Of a DNA stretch of 64,000 bases, positions 15,483 to 24,027 are shown piece by piece. The notes under the pieces are model-generated. The model saw nothing but the letters and a program-made list of their open reading frames with translations, searched no databases and was not told where the DNA came from. Position numbers and translations under genes: made by a program. This stretch comes from UMGS1002 sp964570825 (lineage in GTDB: Bacteria > Bacillota > Clostridia > Oscillospirales > CAG-272): positions 1 to 64,000 of the forward strand of contig CAZMZJ010000010.1 in the NCBI GenBank assembly GCA_964570825.1, read 5' to 3'. Within the stretch, counting starts at the first letter, position 1. Each line of letters opens with the position of its first letter.

Positions 15483-17879
15483 TTATTTGTTATATCTCTT
15501 CCAAAACTCGCAAATAGCGCTGTTGAGTGAAGCCGCGGAAGAAAAATGTTGCATTTGACTCCAGTGTTTCGGATACATCGACACATATTTTGGCGTTGCG
15601 TATCTGTCGTCTATCAGAACGACGACACCCCGGTCGGTATCGCTTCTTATTACTCTGCCGGCCGCCTGCATGACATTGTTCATTCCGGGGTAAGTGTAAG
15701 CATAATCGTAACCCGATTCGCGCGACAAATCGTAATAATCACGCATTATGTTCCTTTCGCTTGAAATTCCCGGCATGCCGACACCGACAATAACCACACC
15801 GATCAGCCTGCCGCCCGGAAGATCAATTCCTTCGGAAAAGCTGCCGCCGAGCACGCAAAAACCGACGCGCATTTTGCCGTCATCGCGTCTGAATTCGTCA
15901 AGAAAACGCTCCTTATCCTCGCGCGTCATACCTTTTTTCTGAACGAGGACATTTACCTCATAATATTTCCGCGCAAAAGCTGCGGCCCCCTTTTCCATAT
16001 ATCTGTATGACGGAAAATAAACCATATAATTACCGCATCTTCCCGAAACAGCAGCCGCAATATACGATACCGTTTTATTGAGCGTTCTTTCCCTGTCCTC
16101 AAACCTTGTGCTGATGTTGTCAACCGCAGCAATAAAGAGATTTGATATGTCAAACGGCGAAGCAAGCGCCAGCGTCCTTGCCTTTTTGCCGCCGCCGAGA
16201 ATATCGGCAAAATAATCAATCGGAGTCAGCGTCGCCGAGAACATAATCGCCGCGGCAACTCGTTCAAGGCACCGTTCGAGTATAAACGACGGATCAAGGC
16301 AGTATATAATCGCCCTGACCTCGCTTCCGGCAACCTCGCAATAGAAGAGAAAACGTTCGTCGAAATATTGAGCGGCGGCGAGGTAGCGCATTATTTTCTT
16401 ACCGAGTGTCGATATTTCTCCGGCAAGAGGCTCTTCTTTTTGTCCGAATATACGCAATTCGCATTCATTTTTCAGCGTTAGAAGACGTTCTTCTAAATAT
16501 TCGGGCCTGTTGCGGTTTGTGTAAAATCCGTGCTCAACGCCTTCCTCATCCTTTGCCATATCATCCCGGCAAAGTCCGCGCAGGCCGCGCAGGCATTCGA
16601 GAGCGGCGCCAAGAGCCGCGGAAAGGCTGGAATTTTCGTGGTTGATTTTTATGTGGAGCGCGGACAAGTCGCCTGTGTTTATCTCGGCCGAATACATGCT
16701 CCGCGCCCTGTCGGCAAGATTGTGCGCCTCGTCAATTAGGAAAATATATTTTTCGGTGTTATCAGGATTTTCAAAATAGCGCTTTAACCGTATCAGCGGA
16801 TCAAACGCATAATTGTAATCGGCAATTATTATTTCACAGTATTCCGAAAGGTTAAGCGAAAGCTCGTAAGGGCAGACGCCGTACTCAATTGCCGTTTTTG
16901 TGATTATTTTATGCTCATATCCGTTCTGAAGTGCAAGCAGACGGCAGACAGCAGCCGTCATTTTCTCGTCAGACGCCGCATAACAGCTGCACTCTCCCGG
17001 GCCGCATGGCTTATCAGCCGGCTTTGTTCCGCGTTTTAAGCAGCAGTTTTCTTTTGCAGACAATACGATAGTGCGAAGCTTGGCTCCCTCCGAAAACAGC
17101 ATACCGGCAGCTTTATACGCTTCTGCCTGTGTGCTGGTCTTTGGTGTAAGATAAAAAATTTTATCGCAGCGGCCGTTTCCAAAAAATTTCACCGCAGGAT
17201 ACAACGCTGACATAGTCTTCCCTATACCGGTGGGTGCCTCAATAAAAAGCCTTTCCCCGCTTCGCATTGCGTCATAGCATTCGCGCATCATCGTTTCCTG
17301 CCCGTCGCGCAGCCCAGGATACGGAAACTTGACATTAGCGGCTCCCGGCATTATCAGACTGCACCGTTTTACAAGCATTCTCGCCTCGCCGATTTTATAA
17401 GCGAGCCGCTTGACAAAGATACTCTTAAGCGATGAAAGCTTTTTTCTAATTAAGTTTCTTGTTATTTCTCCGGTCGCCACATTGATGGTCACAGCCTCGA
17501 TCTCAGCGGCTTCCTGCCCGTTTAGCTTGCAGAACATATATGCAAGGCAGGCGGCTTCATCATCCGGCAAAATGTTTTTTTGTGTGTCGTCCCCCGAGAC
17601 GGCAAAAAATTCGATAATTCTTATTCCGCATCTGTTTTCTTTACTGCCGCCGGTATTTATGAAAACCGCGTCCGCTTTCCCTGAAATTCTAAAATCAATG
17701 CCTTCATGTCTTTCGACGAGCACCGCCTCGCGAGGCGCGCTGCCTGCAAGCATTTCCGGAGGTATGGTGTTGGCAATATCCACACTGTTTTTTTTATCAA
17801 GCGCTATCCGAGTGTCTTTTTTCGGGCACAGCTCACTGACCGATATTTCGATCCGTCCGTTTTTTGAATCGTACCTCAC
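15483..17879 (-). CDS. DinG/XPD-like ATP-dependent DNA helicase with N-terminal nuclease-like domain
   Basis: Superfamily 2 iron-sulfur helicase, probably acting in DNA repair or processing of DNA structures. Walker A EAPTGIGKT is at 214-222, LIDEAHN (DEAH 383-386) follows, and the C-terminal half has GGSFSEGIDLPG and QAAGRVIRS. Cysteines around 279-299 and C336 fit the iron-sulfur insertion. The first 150 residues look like the PD-(D/E)XK domain found in related clostridial helicases, with GKAD at 67-70, but E90 is followed by FF where a catalytic lysine is expected. The start is GTG at 17879 with GGGAGG six bases upstream. Confidence 0.88.
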   Translation of the reverse strand: MRYDSKNGRIEISVSELCPKKDTRIALDKKNSVDIANTIPPEMLAGSAPREAVLVERHEGIDFRISGKADAVFINTGGSKENRCGIRIIEFFAVSGDDTQKNILPDDEAACLAYMFCKLNGQEAAEIEAVTINVATGEITRNLIRKKLSSLKSIFVKRLAYKIGEARMLVKRCSLIMPGAANVKFPYPGLRDGQETMMRECYDAMRSGERLFIEAPTGIGKTMSALYPAVKFFGNGRCDKIFYLTPKTSTQAEAYKAAGMLFSEGAKLRTIVLSAKENCCLKRGTKPADKPCGPGECSCYAASDEKMTAAVCRLLALQNGYEHKIITKTAIEYGVCPYELSLNLSEYCEIIIADYNYAFDPLIRLKRYFENPDNTEKYIFLIDEAHNLADRARSMYSAEINTGDLSALHIKINHENSSLSAALGAALECLRGLRGLCRDDMAKDEEGVEHGFYTNRNRPEYLEERLLTLKNECELRIFGQKEEPLAGEISTLGKKIMRYLAAAQYFDERFLFYCEVAGSEVRAIIYCLDPSFILERCLERVAAAIMFSATLTPIDYFADILGGGKKARTLALASPFDISNLFIAAVDNISTRFEDRERTLNKTVSYIAAAVSGRCGNYMVYFPSYRYMEKGAAAFARKYYEVNVLVQKKGMTREDKERFLDEFRRDDGKMRVGFCVLGGSFSEGIDLPGGRLIGVVIVGVGMPGISSERNIMRDYYDLSRESGYDYAYTYPGMNNVMQAAGRVIRSDTDRGVVVLIDDRYATPKYVSMYPKHWSQMQHFSSAASLNSAICEFWKRYNK

Positions 17880-17909
17880 AGCGCGCCTCCCGGATATAAG
17901 TTTATGCTG

Positions 17910-17938
17910 ATTTTATCATATTTTTCCCGGCAAGTCAA
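17910..17938 (-). promoter_or_regulatory. Sigma-A promoter of the helicase gene
   Basis: TTGACT (17933-17938) and TAAAAT (17910-17915) are 17 bp apart on the minus strand with a TG extension. The GTG start is about 30 bases downstream. Confidence 0.75.
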
Positions 17939-17971
17939 TTCAATCAAATTGATTTACCATTATTTTAGGGG

Positions 17972-18000
17972 TTACATTTGCGGCTTGTCTGGATTATAAT
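17972..18000 (+). promoter_or_regulatory. Sigma-A promoter of mecA and hairpin-bearing leader
   Basis: TTACAT (17972-17977) and TATAAT (17995-18000) are 17 bp apart. The resulting leader of about 114 nt contains two small hairpins: CGGCAT/ATGCCG (18020-18036) and CTGAGA/TCTTAG (18056-18073). Neither has a poly-T tail. Confidence 0.68.
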
Positions 18001-18120
18001 TATTAGTGAAATTTAACTTCGGCATATAAAATGCCGTCTGACAGTACGCATTATACTGAGAATCCATTCTTAGCAAATCGTGATAAATTAAATGAAATCC
18101 CTTAAATATAGGAGATTGCT

Positions 18121-18732
18121 ATGGAACTTATTCTTATAAACAGCAGCAAGCTTAAAATTATGCTGACGAAGGACGATATGATACAGTACGAGCTTGACTG
18201 CGGAACAATAAACTACGACAATACCGAAACGCGCCGCGCCTTCTGGAATATACTTGACGAAGCCAAGCACCGCACAGGCTTTGATGCGGCAGCAGATCGT
18301 GTTTTCATACAGCTGTACCCTTCAAAGGAGGGCGGCTGCGAGATGTATGTGACTAAGGTCGGTTCGCTCTGCCGCGGAGAGAGGAAACTGCCCGGCCCGA
18401 TTACATACGGTCCCTCAAAGCTTTTTCCGGACGGCGCGTCAGAAAACCTTAAACTCTCGTTTATGTTTTCGAATGTGGGGCAAATGATATCCGCCTGCCG
18501 TCTTGCAACCCGTTCAGGACAAATTTCCGCAAGCGACGCATGGATTGACGAAAGCGGCGCCTGTTATCTTTTCGCCGAAGCATCTGAAACAAACGCCGAC
18601 ACCGCATTCCTTGTGGGAATTATGAATGAATTCGGCACTCCTGTGGCAAGTTCAGATTATATTACATACATAAAAGAGCACGGGCGCGCCTTCTGCGCCG
18701 GCAATGCGGTCGAAACTCTTGCGGCGATGTAA
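18121..18732 (+). CDS. mecA: MecA-like adaptor protein for ClpC
   Basis: MecA-family adaptors bring substrates to the ClpC unfoldase for degradation by ClpCP. The 203-residue protein begins with the family pattern (KLKIMLTKDDM, later AFWNILDEA) and has a C-terminal domain with FMFSNVGQMISACRL and a late SSDYITYIKEHG. It is a little shorter than B. subtilis MecA. AGGAG lies six bases before the ATG. It is transcribed alone from a readable promoter, divergent from the helicase gene. Its substrates cannot be inferred from sequence. Confidence 0.83.
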   Translation: MELILINSSKLKIMLTKDDMIQYELDCGTINYDNTETRRAFWNILDEAKHRTGFDAAADRVFIQLYPSKEGGCEMYVTKVGSLCRGERKLPGPITYGPSKLFPDGASENLKLSFMFSNVGQMISACRLATRSGQISASDAWIDESGACYLFAEASETNADTAFLVGIMNEFGTPVASSDYITYIKEHGRAFCAGNAVETLAAM

Positions 18733-18739
18733 AATACTG

Positions 18740-18768
18740 TTGAAAATCTCCGGCTTTTCTGATAAAAT
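18740..18768 (+). promoter_or_regulatory. Sigma-A promoter of the uracil-DNA glycosylase gene
   Basis: TTGAAA (18740-18745) and TAAAAT (18763-18768) with a 17-bp spacer lie 30 bp upstream of the start codon. Confidence 0.75.
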
Positions 18769-18797
18769 GATATCAGACATCAGCCTGGGAGAAAATA

Positions 18798-19352
18798 ATG
18801 GATAAATTTCTGGAATTATATGAAAGCTGCCGTGCCTGCCGCGCCTGCCCTCTTCACAAGACACGAACAAACTGTGTTTTCGGAACCGGTAACACAGAAG
18901 CCAAACTCATGTTTGTTGGGGAAGCCCCGGGAGAGCAGGAGGATTTGACCGGCACTCCTTTCGTCGGGCGTGCCGGCCAGCTGCTCGACCGTTTCCTTTT
19001 TGCGGTCGATATAAACAGAAAAGATGTATATATCGCAAATATACTCAAGTGCCGCCCTCCGAACAACCGTGACCCGCTTCCTGAAGAGGAAGATTCATGC
19101 ATCGGCTTTTTGCGCGAGCAGGTACGCCTGATTCAACCCAAAATGATAGTATGTCTCGGGCGTATTTCGGCGATGCGGCTGATAAAACCCGATTATAAAA
19201 TTACTCAAGAACACGGACAGTGGGTACAGAAAGGCAATTTTCTCATGACCGCCGTATATCATCCGGCTGCGCTTCTCCGCGATCCGCGCAAAAACGAGGA
19301 TATGCTGCGCGACATGAAAAGCATTAAAGATAAACTTGACCAGCTTAAATAA
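18798..19352 (+). CDS. Family 4 uracil-DNA glycosylase
   Basis: Removes uracil from DNA to start base-excision repair of deaminated cytosine. The family-4 iron-sulfur cysteines are visible as C14, C17, C85 (in LKCRPPNNRDP) and C101. The uracil-binding motif GEAPGEQED is at 41-49, and the HPAALLRDP motif is near the C-terminus. Length 184 fits the family. GGGAGA precedes the ATG by six bases. It is monocistronic, ending in a strong hairpin shared with the convergent phosphofructokinase gene. Confidence 0.95.
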   Translation: MDKFLELYESCRACRACPLHKTRTNCVFGTGNTEAKLMFVGEAPGEQEDLTGTPFVGRAGQLLDRFLFAVDINRKDVYIANILKCRPPNNRDPLPEEEDSCIGFLREQVRLIQPKMIVCLGRISAMRLIKPDYKITQEHGQWVQKGNFLMTAVYHPAALLRDPRKNEDMLRDMKSIKDKLDQLK

Positions 19353-19357
19353 AAAAT

Positions 19358-19384
19358 GCGCCGCGCGGCAATGCCGCGCGGCGC
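19358..19384. terminator. GC-rich terminator between convergent genes
   Basis: A near-perfect 13-bp inverted repeat GCGCCGCGCGGCA/TGCCGCGCGGCGC is flanked by AAAAAA on the left and TCTTGTTTTC on the right. It can serve both the plus-strand glycosylase and the minus-strand phosphofructokinase. Confidence 0.85.
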
Positions 19385-19411
19385 TCTTGTTTTCAAAAAA
19401 GCCTGCTTATT

Positions 19412-20650
19412 CTATATTATTACGTGAACCGGAATCCCTTTCTCGTAAACCGGATGCGTCTCGCCGGCGATAAGCGGCATAAGATACTCAACGCAGGCGT
19501 CGGTAACATTGTTACCGCGCTCGTTGATGAATTCGGGATTTACAGTTTTAATCTGGTTGGCAATCTTTGAAACGTCGGAATGTCCGATTTTATAGACATA
19601 TGGGGTCGTCGATATCCTGTCTATTGTCATCATTTGCCGTGTGACGCCTTCCGAGGCGGCTCTCACCGCTTCTCTGCCGACACAGACAGACTCTTCTATA
19701 TCGATTGCGGAAGCGATATGAGCTCCGCATCTCTGCGAAATATTGAGCTCCACCGACCGCACCTTGCAACCGAGTTCGGCTTTAACCGCAATTTCAAGCG
19801 CCTTGCCGGTACCCGAAAGCGCTTTATGTCCGAAAACGTCGGTACCGCCGGTGCTTAAGCCTTCGCAGACATACCTGCCGTCATAAAAATGTATGCCTTC
19901 CGAAACCGCCACGACGACATTCGGATGGTCTTCAAGCGCAGTGCGCAGATCCTCGAAAAATTCCTCCATACTGAAATTTCGTTCAGGCAGATAAATCAGA
20001 TCCGGGCCGCAGCCGTTGACGGCGCGTCCTATTGCGGCTGATGCGGTAAGCCAGCCGGAGTCGCGCCCCATGATTTCAACAATTGTGACCGCTTTTGTTG
20101 TGTAAACCGCGCAGTCGCGTATAATTTCCTGTATGGTAACGGCGATATACTTAGCAGCAGAACCGAAGCCCGGCGTATGGTCGGTCACAACAAGGTCGTT
20201 GTCTATAGTCTTTGGAACGCCCATTATGCACATCTCATAATCATGCATCTTAGTGAACTCCGACAGCTTCGCCACGGTGTCCATCGAGTCGTTTCCGCCT
20301 ATGTAGAAAAAATATCTTATATCGTATTTTCTGAATATTTCAAGCAGCTTTTCAAAAACAGCCGCGTCTTTTGACGGGTCTGGAAGCTTCTTGCGGCATG
20401 AACCGAGCACTGCTGCCGGAGTGTTTTCAAGCATTTCGATTTTCCTGTCGTCCGCGAACAGCTCGCTGAGGTTGACAAGCCGCTCCTCAAGCAGACCTTC
20501 GACACCGTTTTTCATTCCATACAGTGTTTTGATGCTTCCGTTGTGGACGTTTTCCTTAACCCCGCGGATGACTCCCGCAAGTGTCGCGTTAATTGCTGCA
20601 GTCGGTCCTCCGGACTGTCCTACCACGGCATTACCGGTCAGTTTATTCAT
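19412..20650 (-). CDS. pfp: 6-phosphofructokinase, probably pyrophosphate-dependent
   Basis: Phosphorylates fructose 6-phosphate in glycolysis. The nucleotide/PPi loop is GGND (118-121), with aspartate at the position equivalent to E. coli Gly104, and the catalytic block is PKTIDND (146-152), with lysine at the position of Gly124. Both changes are the established mark of PPi-using enzymes, so the donor is inferred to be pyrophosphate; the reaction would then be reversible. The ATG at 20650 has GGAGG five bases upstream. A more distal in-frame start at 20698 lies inside the promoter and is rejected. It is monocistronic. Confidence 0.9.
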   Translation of the reverse strand: MNKLTGNAVVGQSGGPTAAINATLAGVIRGVKENVHNGSIKTLYGMKNGVEGLLEERLVNLSELFADDRKIEMLENTPAAVLGSCRKKLPDPSKDAAVFEKLLEIFRKYDIRYFFYIGGNDSMDTVAKLSEFTKMHDYEMCIMGVPKTIDNDLVVTDHTPGFGSAAKYIAVTIQEIIRDCAVYTTKAVTIVEIMGRDSGWLTASAAIGRAVNGCGPDLIYLPERNFSMEEFFEDLRTALEDHPNVVVAVSEGIHFYDGRYVCEGLSTGGTDVFGHKALSGTGKALEIAVKAELGCKVRSVELNISQRCGAHIASAIDIEESVCVGREAVRAASEGVTRQMMTIDRISTTPYVYKIGHSDVSKIANQIKTVNPEFINERGNNVTDACVEYLMPLIAGETHPVYEKGIPVHVII

Positions 20651-20679
20651 AAATACCTCCAGATACTGATTTCGATACA

Positions 20680-20708
20680 ATTCTATCACTCCCCGCAAAT
20701 CTTGTCAA
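20680..20708 (-). promoter_or_regulatory. Sigma-A promoter of the phosphofructokinase gene
   Basis: A perfect TTGACA (20703-20708) and TAGAAT (20680-20685), 17 bp apart with a TG extension, on the minus strand. It fixes the translation start at 20650. Confidence 0.85.
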
Positions 20709-20818
20709 TATCATAAATCAACACATTATCATGCTGCAAATTTCCGCGTTTGTGTAAATCGGACATGCGTTCGCCACATATATTGAATATATACAATATG
20801 AGTGCGGAGGTGTCCTGA

Positions 20819-21505
20819 TTGTTCACATATTTTTTTTCTATTCTGTCACATCTTTTCAATCTCATACTCGGTGTCGGCAATCCGCAATCCTTCCCCCCGC
20901 CGCTGTCGCAGGAGGAAGAGGCCGCGTATTTTGCCCTGATGAAAAAAGGAGACGAGGAAGCACGCCAGCAGCTGATTCTTCACAATCTGCGTCTTGTCGC
21001 CCACATAATCAGAAAATACTATTCAGGCAGCAAGTGTCAGGAGGACCTGATATCTGTCGGTTCGATAGGGCTCGTAAAAGCTGTCGATTCCTATAATCAG
21101 AACAAAACAACTAAATTCGCCACATACGCCGCAAAATGCATTCAAAACGAGGTTTTGATGTTTTTCCGTTCGCAGAAAAAGCTAATCAACGAAGTTTCAA
21201 TCAACGAAACCATAGATATAGATCGCGACGGCAATCCTCTTACTTACATAGATGTCATCAGCTGCGACGACTCAATCGCCGAAGACGTCGACAAGCGCAT
21301 ACAAACCGATAAAATGCTGTATTATATAAATAAAGTCCTCTGCGAGCGTGAAAAACAGATCATCATCATGCGTTATGGCCTATGGGGCAGCCGCCAGCAT
21401 ACTCAGCGTGAGGTTGCCGCGGTGCTCGGGATATCGCGCTCATACGTGAGCCGTATTGAGAAAGGCGCGCTTGATAAGCTTTTCAAAGCATTTTCGGGAA
21501 AATAA
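20819..21505 (+). CDS. sigK: Sporulation sigma factor SigK
   Basis: Late mother-cell sigma factor controlling coat, cortex and spore-maturation genes. The N-terminus has the hydrophobic pro-sequence and GNPQSFPPPLS, characteristic of pro-sigma-K. Region 2 (LVAHIIRKYY to FATYAAKCIQNEVLMFFR) and region 4 (EREKQIIIMRYGL, ISRSYVSRIEKGALDKL) are intact. There is no skin-like element, so the gene needs no excision. The start is TTG at 20819 with GGAGG eight bases upstream. TATACAAT at 20790-20797 resembles a sigma-E -10 box, but I could not assign a -35. Confidence 0.94.
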   Translation: MFTYFFSILSHLFNLILGVGNPQSFPPPLSQEEEAAYFALMKKGDEEARQQLILHNLRLVAHIIRKYYSGSKCQEDLISVGSIGLVKAVDSYNQNKTTKFATYAAKCIQNEVLMFFRSQKKLINEVSINETIDIDRDGNPLTYIDVISCDDSIAEDVDKRIQTDKMLYYINKVLCEREKQIIIMRYGLWGSRQHTQREVAAVLGISRSYVSRIEKGALDKLFKAFSGK

Positions 21506-21521
21506 AAGTAAAGAACACGGC

Positions 21522-21549
21522 GGGGACGCTTGCTGAATCAAGCGTCCCC
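21522..21549. terminator. Hairpin between sigK and spoVAE
   Basis: A perfect 11-bp stem (GGGGACGCTTG with CAAGCGTCCCC) and a 6-base loop lie between the convergent sigK and spoVAE genes. The T-rich tail is better on the minus strand; neither side has a long T run. Confidence 0.65.
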
Positions 21550-21589
21550 TGAACGATGCCTAAAAACATCAAAGCTGTAATGTTAAAAA

Positions 21590-21955
21590 CTATTTTGACC
21601 TTGTCCTGAAAATAAGGGCTGCGAAATATCCGAAGCATAGTGCCGCGGCAGTTCCGCCAGCAGCGGCCCTCAGGCCTCCTGTAAGTGCTCCGAGCAATCC
21701 GCGCTTGCCAACATCCTCGGCCACTCCTTTTGAAATCAGGTAACCAAATCCAGTCAGCGGCGTTGTCGCTCCGGCCCCGGCGAATTCTATTAAAGGCTTG
21801 TACAGCCCCACTGCGCCAAGGACAACGCCGGCAACCACATACCCCACCAGAATTCTCGCGGGCGTCAGTTTTGTTCTGTCGATCAGTATCTGCGCGACGA
21901 CGCAAAAAAGCCCGCCGATAACGAAAGCCCATATATAATCAAGAACCATATGCAT
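21590..21955 (-). CDS. spoVAE: Stage V sporulation protein AE
   Basis: Small membrane component of the SpoVA channel that moves Ca-dipicolinate into the forespore and releases it during germination. The 121-residue product has about four hydrophobic helices and the family text VLGAVGLYKPLIEFAGAGAT and PLTGFGY. The ATG follows AAAGGA by four bases. It lies 15 bp after spoVAD. Expression in the forespore under sigma-G is expected from the family, but no matching promoter was identified. Confidence 0.92.
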   Translation of the reverse strand: MHMVLDYIWAFVIGGLFCVVAQILIDRTKLTPARILVGYVVAGVVLGAVGLYKPLIEFAGAGATTPLTGFGYLISKGVAEDVGKRGLLGALTGGLRAAAGGTAAALCFGYFAALIFRTRSK

Positions 21956-21970
21956 ATTTTCCTTTCCCCG

Positions 21971-22975
21971 CTATTTTTCAACAGGCGCGCAAAGCTCTAC
22001 AAGATGAGCGACAGCGGGTATTCCCTCGCCCTGCTGAATAGTCATCGGGCTCATCATAGCGCCCGTGCCTATGATAGCGATTTTTTTCAGTTCTCCCCTC
22101 TCAAGCTTCGGAATAAGATAAGATGCAAGAACCACAGCCGAGCAACCGCACCCCGACCCCCCGCCGTGGACATCCTGCTTCTGACGGTCATATATAAGCA
22201 TTCCGCAGTCTGACAGGCGGTCGCTTATATAGGTTTTATCCTTTCCAAGAAGATCCCTCAGAATGTCGGTCCCCTCATACCCGAGGTCGCCGGTCACGAT
22301 CAGATCGACATCGTCAATTCTGCCGCCCCTTAACGCAACATAACGCAGAATAGTATCCGCTGCGGCCGGAGCCATCGCCGCACCCATATTTCCGGCATCT
22401 TTTATACCCTTTTCACGCACAATTCCCGGCAGAGCCGCTGTAACCCTTGCTTTCCCGCCCGGTCCGATTATAAACACTCCGGCGCCGGTGACGGTCCACT
22501 GCGCCGTAGGCGATCTTTGTCCCCCGTACTCGACCGGATTTCGGTACTGCCTCTCCGCCGAGCAGAAGTGTGACGACGTAACCGCGGCGCTGTATTTGAA
22601 TATGCAGTGCGTCGTCATTATCGACGCAAGCATAATGCCCTCAGCCGCAGTCGAACAGGCTCCGTAAAGTCCGAAATACGGCATTTTATATCCGAGCATT
22701 CCGAAGGCCGAGCCTGTGCACTGATTCATCAAATCCCCGGCAAATATCGCCTCGATCTGATTTTGCCGCAACCCTGTTTTTTTAATTGCAGTATTCATGG
22801 CGGCGCGCTGCATGGCGGATTCCGCTTTTTCCCAGCTTTCTTCCCCGTACTTGTCTTTCTCGTCATGAATATCAAAATATTGACCGAGCGGTCCCTCGTG
22901 CTCCTTTTTCCCGACGGCCGAGGCAGCCGCGAGAACAGTAGTATTTAGTTCGATAATCCTGTCCAAAACATTCAT
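21971..22975 (-). CDS. spoVAD: Stage V sporulation protein AD
   Basis: Soluble, thiolase-fold dipicolinate-binding protein of the SpoVA complex. Family text is clear: KKEHEGPLGQYFD, ESWEKAES, AGDLMNQ, YGACSTAAEG, TSSHFCSAERQYR, QWTVTGAG and HGGGSGCGCSA. The ATG at 22975 is directly abutted by GCGAGG, so a TTG at 22966, nine bases past that site, is an alternative start. Adjacent on its 5' side is a divergent sugar epimerase gene where spoVAC is usually found; spoVAC is not in this window. Confidence 0.93.
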   Translation of the reverse strand: MNVLDRIIELNTTVLAAASAVGKKEHEGPLGQYFDIHDEKDKYGEESWEKAESAMQRAAMNTAIKKTGLRQNQIEAIFAGDLMNQCTGSAFGMLGYKMPYFGLYGACSTAAEGIMLASIMTTHCIFKYSAAVTSSHFCSAERQYRNPVEYGGQRSPTAQWTVTGAGVFIIGPGGKARVTAALPGIVREKGIKDAGNMGAAMAPAAADTILRYVALRGGRIDDVDLIVTGDLGYEGTDILRDLLGKDKTYISDRLSDCGMLIYDRQKQDVHGGGSGCGCSAVVLASYLIPKLERGELKKIAIIGTGAMMSPMTIQQGEGIPAVAHLVELCAPVEK

Positions 22976-22992
22976 CCTCGCTTGCGATTTTA

Positions 22993-23021
22993 TTGATTTA
23001 TTATATATTATGTGCTATAAT
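22993..23021 (+). promoter_or_regulatory. Sigma-A promoter of the epimerase/uridine phosphorylase unit
   Basis: TTGATT (22993-22998) and TATAAT (23016-23021) with a 17-bp spacer and TG extension. It overlaps the upstream extension of the epimerase reading frame, excluding a start there. Confidence 0.78.
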
Positions 23022-23091
23022 AAAGCGATTTATATGTATCGTCACGCGGGGCATAATATTGCTCAAGCGGCGTCATATCCGGAGGACTTAT

Positions 23092-23967
23092 ATGATTTTC
23101 AGAATGCACAACAGTTTTTTAACCGTCGACATCTGCGACACGGGCGCGGAGCTTTACTCAATCAAAAACAGCGACGGCACCGAATATCTTTGGCAGGGAA
23201 ATCCGAAATACTGGAAGAGCCGCGCCAGCAACCTTTTTCCCATCTGCGGCAGGCTTTTCGGAGGCAAGTACACATACAACGGCAAAACATATGAAATGAA
23301 TGCCCACGGCTTTGCCCGCGCATCAGTGTTCACTCCTGTCGTTCAGGCAGAAAACAATATTGTTTTCGAGCTTAAAAGCAGCGAGGCAACACATAAGATT
23401 TACCCGTTTGACTTTTCGCTCAGGATAAGCTACACTCTCAATGGCAAAAATCTTATCTGCGAAATGGTCGTAAAAAATACCGGTAAAGACACTCTGCCCT
23501 TCTCTGTTGGAGGACATCCCGGCTTCAATGTGCCGCTGGCCCCCGGACTTGCTTTTGAGGACTATTATCTTGAATTCAGCGGAAAATCATCCCCCGAAAT
23601 GCTCGTCCTTTCCGAAACCTGTTATTTGACTGGCAGGACCGCACCGTTTGCGCTCCGTGATGGGAAATATATCGACCTCAGCCACAGCCTTTTTGATCAC
23701 GACGCAATATTTCTTCTTAATATGCCCTCGTCCGTCACACTTAAAACCGACAAGGACAAGCATTCTGTGACATTGACATATCCCGGCGCAAAATATCTTG
23801 GCTTTTGGCACACAACAAAGTCTGACGCTCCGTTCGTCTGCATAGAGCCCTGGGCCGGCACGCCGGCGCATGACGGAGTTATCGATGATTTTGCCACAAA
23901 AGCAGATATGAACCACGTATCCCCCGGCGACGTCAGCAAATTCAGCTTTACGATTACCACGGAATAA
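23092..23967 (+). CDS. Aldose 1-epimerase family protein (LacX-like)
   Basis: Mutarotase-fold protein that probably interconverts anomers of a hexose or sugar phosphate. The pattern TVDICDTGAELYSIK near the N-terminus, then RLFGGKYTYNG, NAHGFAR, VGGHPGFNVPL and a late CIEPWAGTPAHDG match the LacX subgroup. The catalytic histidine region (GGHPGFN) and the acid residue in the EPW block are present. The ATG at 23092 has GGAGG six bases upstream, and the promoter lies just before it. Uridine phosphorylase follows 60 bp later. The exact substrate is not readable. Confidence 0.88.
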   Translation: MIFRMHNSFLTVDICDTGAELYSIKNSDGTEYLWQGNPKYWKSRASNLFPICGRLFGGKYTYNGKTYEMNAHGFARASVFTPVVQAENNIVFELKSSEATHKIYPFDFSLRISYTLNGKNLICEMVVKNTGKDTLPFSVGGHPGFNVPLAPGLAFEDYYLEFSGKSSPEMLVLSETCYLTGRTAPFALRDGKYIDLSHSLFDHDAIFLLNMPSSVTLKTDKDKHSVTLTYPGAKYLGFWHTTKSDAPFVCIEPWAGTPAHDGVIDDFATKADMNHVSPGDVSKFSFTITTE

Positions 23968-24027
23968 GAACAGCAATAATATTCCCGCCTTGCGCGGTTT
24001 TCATTATTTTAACGGAGGTGTCAAGCG

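Noticed and set aside
20651..20698. Upstream extension of the phosphofructokinase frame
   Set aside because: It contains the -10 box; the ATG at 20650 has a strong ribosome-binding site.
22993..23091. Upstream extension of the epimerase frame
   Set aside because: It starts inside the promoter -35 box; the ATG at 23092 has GGAGG correctly spaced.
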